Source: Myxococcota bacterium (GTDB taxonomy: Bacteria > Myxococcota_A > Bradymonadia > UBA7976 > UBA1532). From it: 52,093 bases of DNA. The stretch covers positions 1-52,093 of the forward strand of contig JAHJCH010000034.1 in assembly GCA_018813065.1 (NCBI GenBank), read 5' to 3'. A program made the translations under genes and the position numbers. Positions 24,218-34,779 of the stretch are shown piece after piece; positions within the stretch are counted from its first letter, which is position 1, and each line of letters begins with the position of its first letter. Below the pieces are notes generated by a model that was not told where the DNA came from, made no database searches, and was given only the letters and a program-made list of their open reading frames with translations.

Positions 24218-25344
24218 ATGGATATTCGAGAGAAGATGCGGCTGGATTGGGATCGGCGAGCCCGCGTAGACGCGCGCTACTGGGTGTCCGCCACCGAAGA
24301 GGCCACGCAGGCCAGCTACCTCGACTCCGCTGAGCGCGACGCCGCCGCGCTCATCGAGGGGCTCCCCGCGCCGCCGTCGCCTGAGGCGCGCGTGCTTGAT
24401 CTGGGCTGCGGCTGTGGTCGCCTCACCGCGCCGTTGAGCGCTCGTTGTCCTCAGATCATCGGCGTGGATGTCTCCGCAGAGATGATCGCCCAAGGTCGGG
24501 CGATCTATGGCGAGGGTCTGGATCTGCGCCCCTGCTCGGGCGTCGATCTCGCCGAGTTTGAGGCGGGGGCCTTTGACCTCGTCTTCTCCTACTCGGTCTT
24601 CCCCCATCTGCCCCCCGAGGTGGCCGCCGCCTACTTCTATGAGGTCGGCCGCGTGCTGCGCTTGGGCGGGCTCTTCCGGCTTCAGTTCTGGGTCGGCCCC
24701 GCCCATCGCCCGGCGGAGAACGACACGCTGAGCATCCGGGTCTATACGCCGCAGCAGCTTGAGGATCTCGCCGCGCTGGGCGGGCTGCGGGTGCTGGGGC
24801 TTGAGGAGATCGATTATCGCGATCCGATCCTCGATCTCTGCCCGGTCTGGGTGAACCTGGAGCGGGTTGATCCCTTGGCGCCGGTGGCGCCGCTGGCCTC
24901 GCGGGGCGCGGTGGGCGCGCCCTCGGACGACGAGCGCGGCCTGGAGTACAGCCTTCAGATGTACCTGGCGATGCGTCAGGCTGATCGAGGGGAGATCCAC
25001 GCGGCGGAGGCCACGCTCTCGGAGGCGATCCAGCTCGCCCCCGACCGCCTGGAGGCTTATGTCCAGTGGGCGACGCACCGCATCGAGGCGGGCGATTTGA
25101 TGGGCGCCTTAAAGCTGATCCGCGAGCTGAATGAGCGCAACGCGGCGGCGCCGATCGGCTGGATTTATCGCGCGCGGCTGGCTGAGGCGTTGGATCTGGA
25201 TAAAGAGGCCAGCCGCGCCCTGGCTCGCTTTCATCGCTTGCCACAGCCCCCCGAGGATCTGGCCCAAGAGGCGGCCAGCGTCGCTGAGGCCCTGGACAGC
25301 AAGCCCAAGACGCGGCGCAAGCTCAAGCGGGGCAAGCCCAGCGC

Positions 25345-25348
<4 letters not shown>
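24218..25348 (+). CDS. Class I SAM-dependent methyltransferase with C-terminal TPR-like part
   Basis: 376 residues. The Rossmann methyltransferase core is at about 45-170: [11 protein letters not shown] (motif I), I-I-G-V-D-V-S (acidic residue after beta-2) and [13 protein letters not shown], then L-R-L-G-G-L-F-R. Residues about 240-350 form helical repeats of TPR type ([19 protein letters not shown]). The tail is Lys/Arg-rich. Substrate unknown. Its stop shares the palindrome TTAA with the stop of the convergent tdh gene. Confidence 0.85.
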
Positions 25349-26369
<1,021 letters not shown>

Positions 26370-26373
<4 letters not shown>

Positions 26374-27569
26374 GGGATAACCCCCATCTCACGGCCCACC
26401 TTGGTGAAGGCGGCGATGGCCTGCTCGATGTGCTCAGGATCATGCGCCGCCGAGATCTGCACGCGGATGCGCGCCTGATCTTGAGGGACGACGGGGTAGC
26501 TAAAGCCGATGACGTAGATCCCCTCGGCCAGCAGGCGATCGGCCATCTCGCTGGCGAGGCGGGCGTCACCGAGCATCACGGGGATGATGGCGTGATCCTG
26601 CCCAGCCAGGGTGAAGCCTGCGGCGGCCATGCCCTCGCGGAAGCGCGCGGCGTTGATCCAGAGGCGATCAAGCAGCGCGCGGTTGGACTGGATCAGCTCA
26701 AGCACCTTGAGGGAGGTGGCGGCGATGGCCGGGGCGAGGCTGTTGGAGAACAGGTAAGGGCGGGCGCGCTGGCGCAGCCAAGCGATGATCTCCTGGCGGC
26801 CGCTGACATAGCCACCAGAGGCGCCGCCGAGGGCCTTGCCCAGCGTCCCGGTCAGGATATCGACGCGGCCCAATACCCCACGGTGCTCATGGCTGCCACG
26901 CCCATTGGCGCCCATAAAGCCCACCGCGTGTGAGTCATCGACCATCACCAGCGCGCCGTGCTCATCCGCCAGATCGCAGATGGCCTCCAGGTTGGCGATG
27001 ATGCCGTCCATGGAGAACACGCCGTCGGTGACGATGAGCTTGACGCGCGCGCCCTCGGCCTCCTTGAGCCGGGCCGCCAGCTCGGCCATGTCGTTATTGG
27101 CGTAGCGCAGGCGCTGGGCCTTACAGAGCCGGATGCCGTCGATGATGCTGGCGTGGTTGAGGGCGTCGCTGATGATGACGTCCTCGGGGCCAAGCAGGGC
27201 CTCGAAGACCCCGCCGTTGGCGTCGAAGCAGGAGGAGAAGAGGATGGTGTCCTCGGTCTTGAGGAAGGCGCTCAGGGCCGCCTCAAGCTGGCGGTGGATG
27301 TCTTGGGTGCCGCAGATAAAGCGGACGGAGGACATCCCAAAGCCCCAGCGGGGCAGCGCCTCGACGGCGGCGGCGACCACCGCGGGGTGGTTGGAGAGGC
27401 CGAGGTAGTTATTGGCGCAGAAGTTTAGATAGGCCCCCTCGCCGTCGGCCCCCTGCACCGTGATGGCCCCCTGCTGAGGTGAGGTGATCACCCGCTCTGC
27501 CTTAAAGAGCCCCGCTCGCTTGAGCGCCTCCGCCTCTTGGGCGAGCCGATCCAGAAACGCGCGATCCAT
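26370..27569 (-). CDS. kbl: Glycine C-acetyltransferase (2-amino-3-ketobutyrate CoA ligase)
   Basis: A PLP enzyme that splits 2-amino-3-ketobutyrate with CoA to glycine and acetyl-CoA. The ATG at 27569 is chosen for its strong AGGAGG seven bases upstream; 21 more upstream codons are open but lack such a site. About 399 residues. Motifs are [18 protein letters not shown] and the PLP-lysine region [14 protein letters not shown]. It is the first gene of the kbl-tdh operon. Confidence 0.95.
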
Positions 27570-27718
27570 CGTGACCTCCTTCTTTCGCCTTGAGCGCGCG
27601 ACGCGCTCAGAAATCACCTGCGCCCGTCTCAATAATCCGAGATGCCATAAGCGCTAAAGGCCTTTTTTTGATGGAACACACTTTGCCTGCGCCGCCGCCG
27701 CCTTTCACGGAGCTGCAT

Positions 27719-29089
27719 ATGCGTTTTTTGACCCTCATCCTCCCCTTCAGCCTGGCCCTCTGGGCCTGCGACAGCGACGATAACAGCGCCGATCCCACCC
27801 CGGATATGGGCGGCCAAGCGGGCCAAGGCGGCGGCCAGGGCGAGGCGGGCCAGGGCGAGGCGGGCCAGGGCGAGGCGGGCCAGGGCGACTTCGAGGAGGC
27901 CCGCTCCGCCAAGTCACGCGTGATCAACCCCGACGTCCCCGAGGGCGACTTGGCGACGCTCATCGAGGGCCAGGCCGCCTTCAGCTTCGACCTCTACCGC
28001 GCCTTGGCGGCCCAAGAGGGCAACCTCTTCTTCTCGCCCTTCAGCGTCTCACAAGCCTTAGCCATGACCTGGGCGGGCGCGCGCGGCGTCACCGAGGCGG
28101 AGATGGCCCAGGTGCTCCACTTCGACCTCCCCCAAGCCCAGCTCCACCCCGCCTACAACGCTTTCGATCAGCTCTTACACAGCCGCAGCCAGCTTGAAGC
28201 CTATGAAGAGGGCGATGGCTTTGAGCTGAGCGTGGCCAACGCGGTCTGGGGCCGCCTTGGCTGGCACTTCTTGGAGGGCTTCTTAGACATCCTCGCCGAG
28301 AGCTACGGCGCGGGCCTGCGCTTGATCGACTTCGCCGCCGATCCCGAGGCCGCGCGGCGGACGATCAACGCCTGGGTTGAGGCGGTCACGCGCGAGCGCA
28401 TCAAGGATCTGATCCCCGAGGGCACCATCAGCGACTTGACCGTGATGGTTTTGGTCAACGCCATCTATTTTAAGGCCTCCTGGCGCTATCCCTTCGACGA
28501 GGACGGCACGACCGAGGGCGACTTCCACGCCGCCAGCGGCGACACTGTGCGCGCGGAGATGATGCAGGTGACGGAGTATCTCGGCTATGCCCAAGGCGAC
28601 GGCTTTGAGGCCATCAAGCTGCCTTACATCGGCGATGACCTCTCCATGCTCGTCATCGCCCCCGATCTGGGGCAGCTGAGCGCCTTCGAGGCCACGCTCA
28701 GCGCCGCGCGGCTCGCTGAAGTCCAGGCCCAGATCGGCCACAGCGACAGCATCCACCTGCGCTTGCCCAAGTTCAGCTTCACCTACAGCGCGCTGCTCAA
28801 GCAGATCCTCTCCGAGATGGGGATGCCCTCGGCCTTTAACGGCGACTCGGACTTCTCCGGCATCGATGGCAGCCGTGATCTTTATATTGGCCAGGTGATC
28901 CACAAGGCGTTCGTCGCCGTGGACGAGGAGGGCACGGAGGCCGCCGCCGCCACCGCCGTGGTCTTAGATGGCCGGGGGATGCCCGAGGAGCCCATCGAGG
29001 TCAGCGTGGATCGTCCCTTTATCTTCTTCATCCTCGACCGCAGCGGCGCGATCCTCTTCGCGGGCCGCGTCCTCGATCCCACGCTCTAA
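27719..29089 (+). CDS. Serpin lipoprotein with inhibitory-type hinge
   Basis: About 456 residues from the ATG at 27719 (GGAG upstream). The signal peptide ends in L-W-A-C (Cys about 17), then an acidic linker with G-E-A-G-Q repeats (about 35-58). The serpin fold covers about 80-456: N-L-F-F-S-P-F-S-V-S-Q-A-L near the start, V-N-A-I-Y-F-K-A-S-W in the shutter, and the C-terminal R-P-F-I-F-F-I. The hinge reads E-E-G-T-E-A-A-A-A-T, a textbook inhibitory sequence. Counting from it puts Arg at P1 (about residue 418) and Gly at P1', predicting inhibition of trypsin-like proteases at the cell surface. Confidence 0.93.
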   Translation: MRFLTLILPFSLALWACDSDDNSADPTPDMGGQAGQGGGQGEAGQGEAGQGEAGQGDFEEARSAKSRVINPDVPEGDLATLIEGQAAFSFDLYRALAAQEGNLFFSPFSVSQALAMTWAGARGVTEAEMAQVLHFDLPQAQLHPAYNAFDQLLHSRSQLEAYEEGDGFELSVANAVWGRLGWHFLEGFLDILAESYGAGLRLIDFAADPEAARRTINAWVEAVTRERIKDLIPEGTISDLTVMVLVNAIYFKASWRYPFDEDGTTEGDFHAASGDTVRAEMMQVTEYLGYAQGDGFEAIKLPYIGDDLSMLVIAPDLGQLSAFEATLSAARLAEVQAQIGHSDSIHLRLPKFSFTYSALLKQILSEMGMPSAFNGDSDFSGIDGSRDLYIGQVIHKAFVAVDEEGTEAAAATAVVLDGRGMPEEPIEVSVDRPFIFFILDRSGAILFAGRVLDPTL

Positions 29090-29790
29090 GCCTCGCTCGC
29101 CCCGCTCATCAAAGCCGCCAGCCACGCCGCCTCGGCCTCATCCAGTGGCCGCGCCTCGCCGACCGGCAGCGCCCCGAGCTGAAACGCGCCGTAGCGCACG
29201 CGGCGCAGCCCCTCCACAGACCAGCCCGCGTTATGGAGCATCCGCCGCACCATGCGGTGACGCCCCTCACGGACGATCAAGCGCACGCGCCGCCCAGCCA
29301 TCTCCACGACCTCCGCCGTGAACGTGCCCTCGGCGGTCTGGACCCCCGCCGCCAAGCGCGCGGGCAGCTCGGGCTCGACCTCGCGGTGTACCTCGGCGAT
29401 GTACTCGCGGGCCACGGCGCGGCGTGGGTGAAGGAGGCGCTGGGTCAGGGCGCCGTCGAGGGAGAGCAACAAGAGCCCCTCGGTCTCCGCGTCGAGCCGC
29501 CCCACGGGGTGATAGAGCGGGTGGGTGGCGCAGATGTCATCGAGGCAGGCGCGCCCTTGGGGGTCCTTGAGCGTGGAGTGAACGCCCAGCGGCTTATGAT
29601 AGAGCAGGATCGGCGGCGGCGGCGTCAGCGGCGCGCCGTCGAAGGTCAGGGCCTCATCGCCGCTGATCTGATGCCCTGGATCATGGGTCACCTCGCCGTT
29701 GACGCTCACGCGCCCGCGCTTGATCCAGCCACGCAGCTGCTTGCGCGTGCCCAACCCTCGCTCTGAGAGCAGCTTGTCGAGCCTCATCAT
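29086..29790 (-). CDS. RsuA/RluB-family pseudouridine synthase
   Basis: 234 residues with ATG at 29790 or the next codon. It has an N-terminal S4 RNA-binding domain (R-L-D-K-L-L-S-E-R-G, G-R-V-S-V-N-G) and a catalytic domain with the conserved G-R-L-D-A-E-T-E-G-L-L-L-L holding the nucleophilic Asp. It modifies one uridine in rRNA; size and sequence cannot separate 16S (RsuA) from 23S (RluB/RluE/F) specificity. Its stop shares CTAA with the convergent serpin stop. Confidence 0.9.
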   Translation of the reverse strand: MMRLDKLLSERGLGTRKQLRGWIKRGRVSVNGEVTHDPGHQISGDEALTFDGAPLTPPPPILLYHKPLGVHSTLKDPQGRACLDDICATHPLYHPVGRLDAETEGLLLLSLDGALTQRLLHPRRAVAREYIAEVHREVEPELPARLAAGVQTAEGTFTAEVVEMAGRRVRLIVREGRHRMVRRMLHNAGWSVEGLRRVRYGAFQLGALPVGEARPLDEAEAAWLAALMSGASEA

Positions 29791-29876
29791 GGCGCTCCGT
29801 TCAATTCTGTTGAGGGGATTCGATATGGGTGAGGGCGTTAGATATAGTGCGCGCCTCTGCTCGTCTAGGAGGCCGC

Positions 29877-30308
29877 GTGGATCAAGATCTTTTTATCGAT
29901 GAGGGGCTGACGATCCCCGCCGCCGCGCTGGCCTTCACGGCCAGCCGCAGCAGCGGGCCGGGGGGGCAGCACGTCAACAAGACACACAGCCGCATCACTC
30001 TGCGTTGGGACCCGAGCTTGACCCCCGCGCTGATGGGGGCGCGCCGCGCGCGCGTCTTGGCGCGCCTCGCGTCGCGGATCAACGCCGAGGGGATCTTGTT
30101 TTTGCACGTCGAGGAGGCCCGCAGCCAACACCAGAACCGAGAGATCGCCCGCGCGCGGCTGGCGGCGCTGATCCAGCGCGCCTCGCTTCAGCCCAAGCGG
30201 CGTCTCGCCACCAAGCCCAGCCGCGCCGCCAAGCAGCGGCGCTTAGCGGCCAAGTCCCAGCGCGGTGAGATCAAGCGTGGGCGTCAGCGCCCTGGGGTGG
30301 ATGATTAG
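29877..30308 (+). CDS. arfB: Ribosome rescue factor ArfB (YaeJ-like release factor)
   Basis: The GTG at 29877 is chosen because AGGAGG lies just upstream; an ATG 48 bases earlier has no ribosome site. About 143 residues. The release-factor GGQ domain reads S-R-S-S-G-P-G-G-Q-H-V-N-K (about 23-35) and lacks the codon-recognition domains of RF1/RF2. The tail (about 105-143) is rich in Lys and Arg, as needed to enter the empty mRNA channel of a stalled ribosome. It frees stalled ribosomes by hydrolysing peptidyl-tRNA. Confidence 0.93.
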   Translation: MDQDLFIDEGLTIPAAALAFTASRSSGPGGQHVNKTHSRITLRWDPSLTPALMGARRARVLARLASRINAEGILFLHVEEARSQHQNREIARARLAALIQRASLQPKRRLATKPSRAAKQRRLAAKSQRGEIKRGRQRPGVDD

Positions 30309-30384
30309 AGCGCCCCTCAGCGCAATTTGACCCCAAGGCCCATCTTGAGAAGAATGGTGCGCGACTTCGCTTGGGGGAATCATC

Positions 30385-31353
30385 ATGCGCGCACGACATG
30401 CTCTGCTTGGCCTGCTCTCGCTGGCCCTCATCTTTGGCTGTGAGGGGCTCGATGACGGCGGCGATGGTGGGATCACCTCCAGCCCAGGCGCGGGCAAGCT
30501 CGCCGACTCGATCAGCGGCTTCTTTGGGGGCGGCGCCTCCAATGACGAGCAGGGCGGGCCCACCAGCGGCGGCGAGGCCACGGGCAGCGGGTCCACCAGC
30601 GGCGGGTCCACCAGCGGTGGGTCCACCAGCGGCGGCGTGCCCCAGAGCGAGTGCCAAGTCACCTGCGTCGCCATCGTCAACTGCCTCGTCAGCCTCTGCC
30701 AGCTGCCCGCCACCCAGGCCGACATCAGCGCCGCAGCGGCGGACTGCGCCACGGACTGCGCCGCTGAGGCCACCGCCGAGGAGTTGGCGCAGATCAACCA
30801 GATGACCGCCAACCAGTGCGCAGGGCTGGCCCCCTATGAGGCGGACATCTGCGGCGACTTCGATGAGGACGACTGGGAGAACGAGGACGGCGACGACGCG
30901 CCGCCCGACGATGACTGGGACAGCGATGAGGTGGACGGCCCCAACTGCGACACCAACATCGCCTGCCCCGCCGCGCACTGCGTGGTGGACTGCGGCGCCG
31001 ACGAGGCCTGCGGGATGCGCTGCGTCAGCCAGTTCTGCGGCCAGACGATCGATGAGATGGACGAGGAGAGCGCCTGCGCGTGCAGCACCGCCACCATCGT
31101 CAGCGCGTGCAACATCGATCCCAGCGCGTTCGAGGGCGATGAGTACGACGACGAGTACGACGACGAGCCTTATACGCCCGACGGCGGCGACGGCGACATG
31201 GCCACCTGCGAGGTCGCCGCCTTCTGCGAGGCCTTTAACTGTGTCCAGCGCTGCGGCCAGGACCAAGGCTGCTTGATGAGCTGCCAAGAGGCCTGCCAGC
31301 CACTCAGCATTTGCGACTGCCCCCCCGCGACCGTGCGCCAGTGCGGCGGCTGA
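30385..31353 (+). CDS. Acidic Cys-rich lipoprotein
   Basis: 322 residues. Signal peptide with lipobox I-F-G-C (Cys 19). A linker carries G-S-T-S-G repeats (about 60-85). The rest is made of three or four Cys-rich segments with patterns like C-x3-C-x5-C-x4-C and C-x3-C-G-x2-C-x2-C, separated by very acidic D/E stretches (about 150-185 and 250-275) that could bind calcium. No family recognised. Likely an exposed surface protein. Confidence 0.75.
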   Translation: MRARHALLGLLSLALIFGCEGLDDGGDGGITSSPGAGKLADSISGFFGGGASNDEQGGPTSGGEATGSGSTSGGSTSGGSTSGGVPQSECQVTCVAIVNCLVSLCQLPATQADISAAAADCATDCAAEATAEELAQINQMTANQCAGLAPYEADICGDFDEDDWENEDGDDAPPDDDWDSDEVDGPNCDTNIACPAAHCVVDCGADEACGMRCVSQFCGQTIDEMDEESACACSTATIVSACNIDPSAFEGDEYDDEYDDEPYTPDGGDGDMATCEVAAFCEAFNCVQRCGQDQGCLMSCQEACQPLSICDCPPATVRQCGG

Positions 31354-32325
31354 TCAGCCCCCCTCGCTGAGCCTCGGATCAACATACAAGTGCAGCAAAT
31401 CCGCAGCTAAGTTCCCCAACATCAAGGTCAAGGCCCCCAAGCTCACCGCCGCCAAGATCACCGGCTCGTCTTGACTGAGCGCCGCGTCGATGAAGAGGCG
31501 CGCCATGCCGGGCCAGGAGAACAAGACCTCCACCAAGAAGGCGCCCGTCAAGAGCCCCGAGAGGCTATAGCCAAAGAGGGTCAGCATCGGCGGGCTGGCG
31601 TAGAGGAGCGCGCCGAGGAGCGCGCGCGGGGCGCTGATCTGATGCAGGCGGGCCGTGAGGCTGAAGGGCGCCGCCAGCGCGGCGATCAGCTCACCGCGCA
31701 GGCGACGGGTGTGGGCGGCCATCTCGGGCAGGGCCAAGACCAGCGTGGGGAGGCAGAGGTGATGGAGCGCGTCGAGGAGGCGGCGGCCCAGGGACCAGTT
31801 GGGCCAGCGCAGCGCATCGTGCAGCTCCCCCAAAGGGAACCACTGGGTGCGCAAGGCCAAGAGCAAGGCCAAGAGCCCGAGCAAGAGGCGCGGCGTGGAG
31901 ACGCCGATGACGGCGAAGAGGCGGATGAGCTGATCCAGGCGGGTGTGGGCATAGCGCGCGGCGAGGCTGCCTAAGAAGAGGGCGCCGCTCCAGGCCAAGA
32001 CCAGCGCCGCCCCGGTCAGCATCAGCGTGTTGCCCAGCCTTGAGACGATCAGCCCCAGCACGGGCATCCCGCTGCGGAAGCTCTGCCCCAGATCCAGCCT
32101 CAGCGCCCCCCACAGCCAGCTCAGATAGCGCCACGCGGCGGGCTGATCCAGGCCATGCTCGGCGCGCAGCGCGGCGAGGTGGGCGGCAGAGAGCGTGGGA
32201 TCAGCGGCCCACTGGGTCACATAATCGCCGGGCGCCAGCTCCACGAGGGTGAAGGTCAGGGCGGTGACGAGGAGCAGCACGGGGGGGAGCGCCAGCAGGC
32301 GACGGAGGATGAGGCGCCGCCTCAT
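31354..32325 (-). CDS. Peptide ABC transporter permease (DppB/OppB type)
   Basis: 323 residues with six predicted membrane segments. The N-terminus and L-A-P-G-D-Y followed by L-G-L-D-Q-P and L-D-L-G-Q-S-F are typical of the first permease of dipeptide/oligopeptide importers. The ATG overlaps the stop of the binding-protein gene. The second permease and both ATPases that normally follow are missing; the next gene is on the opposite strand directly at the stop. Confidence 0.88.
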   Translation of the reverse strand: MRRRLILRRLLALPPVLLLVTALTFTLVELAPGDYVTQWAADPTLSAAHLAALRAEHGLDQPAAWRYLSWLWGALRLDLGQSFRSGMPVLGLIVSRLGNTLMLTGAALVLAWSGALFLGSLAARYAHTRLDQLIRLFAVIGVSTPRLLLGLLALLLALRTQWFPLGELHDALRWPNWSLGRRLLDALHHLCLPTLVLALPEMAAHTRRLRGELIAALAAPFSLTARLHQISAPRALLGALLYASPPMLTLFGYSLSGLLTGAFLVEVLFSWPGMARLFIDAALSQDEPVILAAVSLGALTLMLGNLAADLLHLYVDPRLSEGG

Positions 32326-34154
32326 CGCGGGGACTTGAAGTAGAGCACCTCGGCGTTCCAGTAGGTGCTGGGCCTCAAGGGGGTGGGATCAAAGTTGCCG
32401 ATCGCCGCGCGGGCGGCGGCGTAGTGATGCTCGACGACCAACGGGATCTGGGGCAGCTCATCGGCGAGGATGGCCTGGATCTCATCCATATAGCGTTTGC
32501 GCTGGGCGTAGTCATAGACGCCGTTGCATTGATGGATGAGCGCGTCGATCCGGGCCTCCCAGGGCGTCGCGGGGCTTGGCTGCTGCGGCGACCAGTAGTG
32601 GCTGACGCCTGAGCTGAGGATCACGTTCTTGGACTGCGCGGGATCGGGCGGCACGGCGGTGCCCCAGCCCAAGAGCAAGCCATCATAATCCCAGCCGTGC
32701 TTAAGGCTGTTGAGCAGCTCATTAAAGGGGCGCGGCTGAATTTGAACGTCCATCCCCAAGACACGCAGATCCTCTTGAATGACGTTGAGCATCCGCACCC
32801 GCGTGGCGTTCTCGGCGTTGGTCAAGAGGGTAAACGCCACATGAACGCCCTGCGCATCATAGAGCTTGCCTTCTTTATACTTAAAGCCCTCGCTCTCTAA
32901 GATCGACTTGGCCTTCTCGGGGCTATATGGATAGCGAGTGACCTTGTTTGAGTGCCACTTACGATTGGCGGGGCTATAAAACGCCCATAGAGGCCGACCT
33001 CTTCGATTAAGCGCCGTGCGCACGATCCCCGCCCGATCAATGGCGTAGCTGATCGCCTTACGAAACTGTTTATTATTAAACCAACGCTGCTTCACCTCGC
33101 TCAAATACGGCTGACCATCGGGCTTAAGCCGCGTATTGAGGTTAAACATCAGATAAGTGGTGGCGAAGGCTGGCCCCAAGTCTTTAATCACGAAGCGATT
33201 GCGATGCTGCCTCAGCGTATTGAGCTGCTCGGGGCGAACCTCTAATAAATCTGTCTCGCCGTTTAAAAACTTCATGAAAGAGACGTTAAAGTCAGGCACG
33301 ACCTTAAACAAAATCTCATCGATATAGGGGAGGCGATTGCCCGCGCTGTCGATCTTCCAAAAATAAGGATTCCGCTCTAAGACGATGCGTTGAGAAGGCA
33401 CCACCTCTTTAATGCGATAGGGGCCTGAGCTGATCAGCTGGCTGGGCGGGGTGTCGAGCCGCATCAGCTCTTGAAAAGGCTTTGATTTCAGCGGCTCAGC
33501 CCACTGATGCTTGGGCAAGACGATCAAGCTCCCCACGGTAAAGTGGAAGAGGACATCGGGCTGATGCAGCGTAAAGCGGAAGCTGAGGTCATCGAGCTTG
33601 TCGATGATGGGATAGCGAGGCTGACCGGCCTGATCTTTCTGCTGAAAGAGGTCTTGGATCGGCGTGGTGATCTGCGGATCGGTGATGAGGGCATAGGAGA
33701 AGAGGTAATCATCGGTGGTCAGCGGGTGCCCGTCGGACCAGCGCAGCCCCTCGCGCAGCGTAAAGATATAGCGCAGCCCATCCTCTGAGCGCGTGTAGCT
33801 GGCGCAGAGGCCCGGACGCTCGGACTGGCTCTTGGCGTGAAACTCCCAGCCTTGGGCGTAGACGAGGTGGCGCAGGATGTCGGTGTTTTGGCTGAGGAGG
33901 GGGTTGAGGGTCTCAATATCCCCGGCGGAGGCGAGCACCAAGGTGCCCCCGTAGCGCCCCACGTCGGCGGCGTTGACCACCGCCGCGCCCTTGGGCACCT
34001 CCCCTTGAAAGGGCGGGCTGGGTTTCGGCGCGGCGTCATGACGCGCCTCCCCTTGAGGGGCTGGCTTACCGCGACAGCCATAGAGGAGGGGCGAGGCCCA
34101 CAGCGACGCTGCCAGCAGCGCCCAGGTGAGCGAGATCGAGGGAGAGCATCGCAT
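32322..34154 (-). CDS. Peptide/nickel-type ABC transporter substrate-binding lipoprotein
   Basis: 610 residues. Signal peptide with lipobox L-L-Y-G-C (Cys about 27). SBP_bac_5 domain: Y-G-G-T-L-V-L near residue 68, then L-R-E-G-L-R-W-S-D-G-H-P-L-T, the family signature, and a C-terminal lobe ending near D-E-L-P-Q-I-P-L. It captures peptides or similar solutes for the permease encoded next. It is divergent from the MarR gene, which may regulate it. Confidence 0.9.
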   Translation of the reverse strand: MRCSPSISLTWALLAASLWASPLLYGCRGKPAPQGEARHDAAPKPSPPFQGEVPKGAAVVNAADVGRYGGTLVLASAGDIETLNPLLSQNTDILRHLVYAQGWEFHAKSQSERPGLCASYTRSEDGLRYIFTLREGLRWSDGHPLTTDDYLFSYALITDPQITTPIQDLFQQKDQAGQPRYPIIDKLDDLSFRFTLHQPDVLFHFTVGSLIVLPKHQWAEPLKSKPFQELMRLDTPPSQLISSGPYRIKEVVPSQRIVLERNPYFWKIDSAGNRLPYIDEILFKVVPDFNVSFMKFLNGETDLLEVRPEQLNTLRQHRNRFVIKDLGPAFATTYLMFNLNTRLKPDGQPYLSEVKQRWFNNKQFRKAISYAIDRAGIVRTALNRRGRPLWAFYSPANRKWHSNKVTRYPYSPEKAKSILESEGFKYKEGKLYDAQGVHVAFTLLTNAENATRVRMLNVIQEDLRVLGMDVQIQPRPFNELLNSLKHGWDYDGLLLGWGTAVPPDPAQSKNVILSSGVSHYWSPQQPSPATPWEARIDALIHQCNGVYDYAQRKRYMDEIQAILADELPQIPLVVEHHYAAARAAIGNFDPTPLRPSTYWNAEVLYFKSPR

Positions 34155-34250
34155 CCGCCCCTTGTGCCCTGTTTATCGAGGGGGATCAAGATCCCGCGTC
34201 ATGCCCTCGCGGCGCGCGGCGCGTGGTGATAGCGTGTGCCCCTCTCGCAG

Positions 34251-34769
34251 ATGGATTCGCCCATGACCCCTCAAGAGAACATCGCGGATGAAGTCCTGAT
34301 GACCATCCGCCAGATCGTCCGCCGGATCTCTGAGCACTCCAAGAGCCTCTCACGGGTCGCAGGCTTGACGGTGCCGCAGCTCCTCTGCCTCAAGGCCATC
34401 GGAGAGCTGGAGAGGCATGAGGCGGAGATCACCGTGGCGCGGGTGAGCAAGGCGGTGCAGCTGTCCGCCGCCACCACCTCACGCATCCTTGATCGGCTGG
34501 TGCGGGCGGGCTTGGTGGAGCGCCAGCGTGGCGAGGTGGATCGTCGCCGGGTGAGCCTCTCGTTGACGGCGACGGGGCGGGTGCGCTTTGGCGCGCTGCC
34601 GACGCCGCTCCAAGAGGCGTTTATCGAGCGCCTCAACGGGCTGGAGGCCGTGGAGCGAGAGGGCTTGTTGGTGGCGCTGCGGCGCATCGCCGAGCTGATG
34701 GAGGCCGAGCGCCTCGACGCGGCGCCGATCCTCGCCCTGGAGATGGATCTCCCGGATGAGCTGGATTGA
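34251..34769 (+). CDS. MarR-family transcriptional regulator
   Basis: About 172 residues. Start uncertain: GTG 34236, ATG 34251 and ATG 34263 are all possible, and none has a strong ribosome site. The winged helix is clear: V-S-K-A-V-Q-L-S-A-A-T-T-S-R-I-L-D-R-L as recognition region, then L-V-E-R-Q-R, and the wing D-R-R-R-V-S-L-S-L-T-A-T-G. It should bind as a dimer to a palindromic operator and respond to a small ligand. The divergent binding-protein gene is its closest likely target. Confidence 0.88.
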   Translation: MDSPMTPQENIADEVLMTIRQIVRRISEHSKSLSRVAGLTVPQLLCLKAIGELERHEAEITVARVSKAVQLSAATTSRILDRLVRAGLVERQRGEVDRRRVSLSLTATGRVRFGALPTPLQEAFIERLNGLEAVEREGLLVALRRIAELMEAERLDAAPILALEMDLPDELD

Positions 34770-34779
34770 TCTCACCGCC

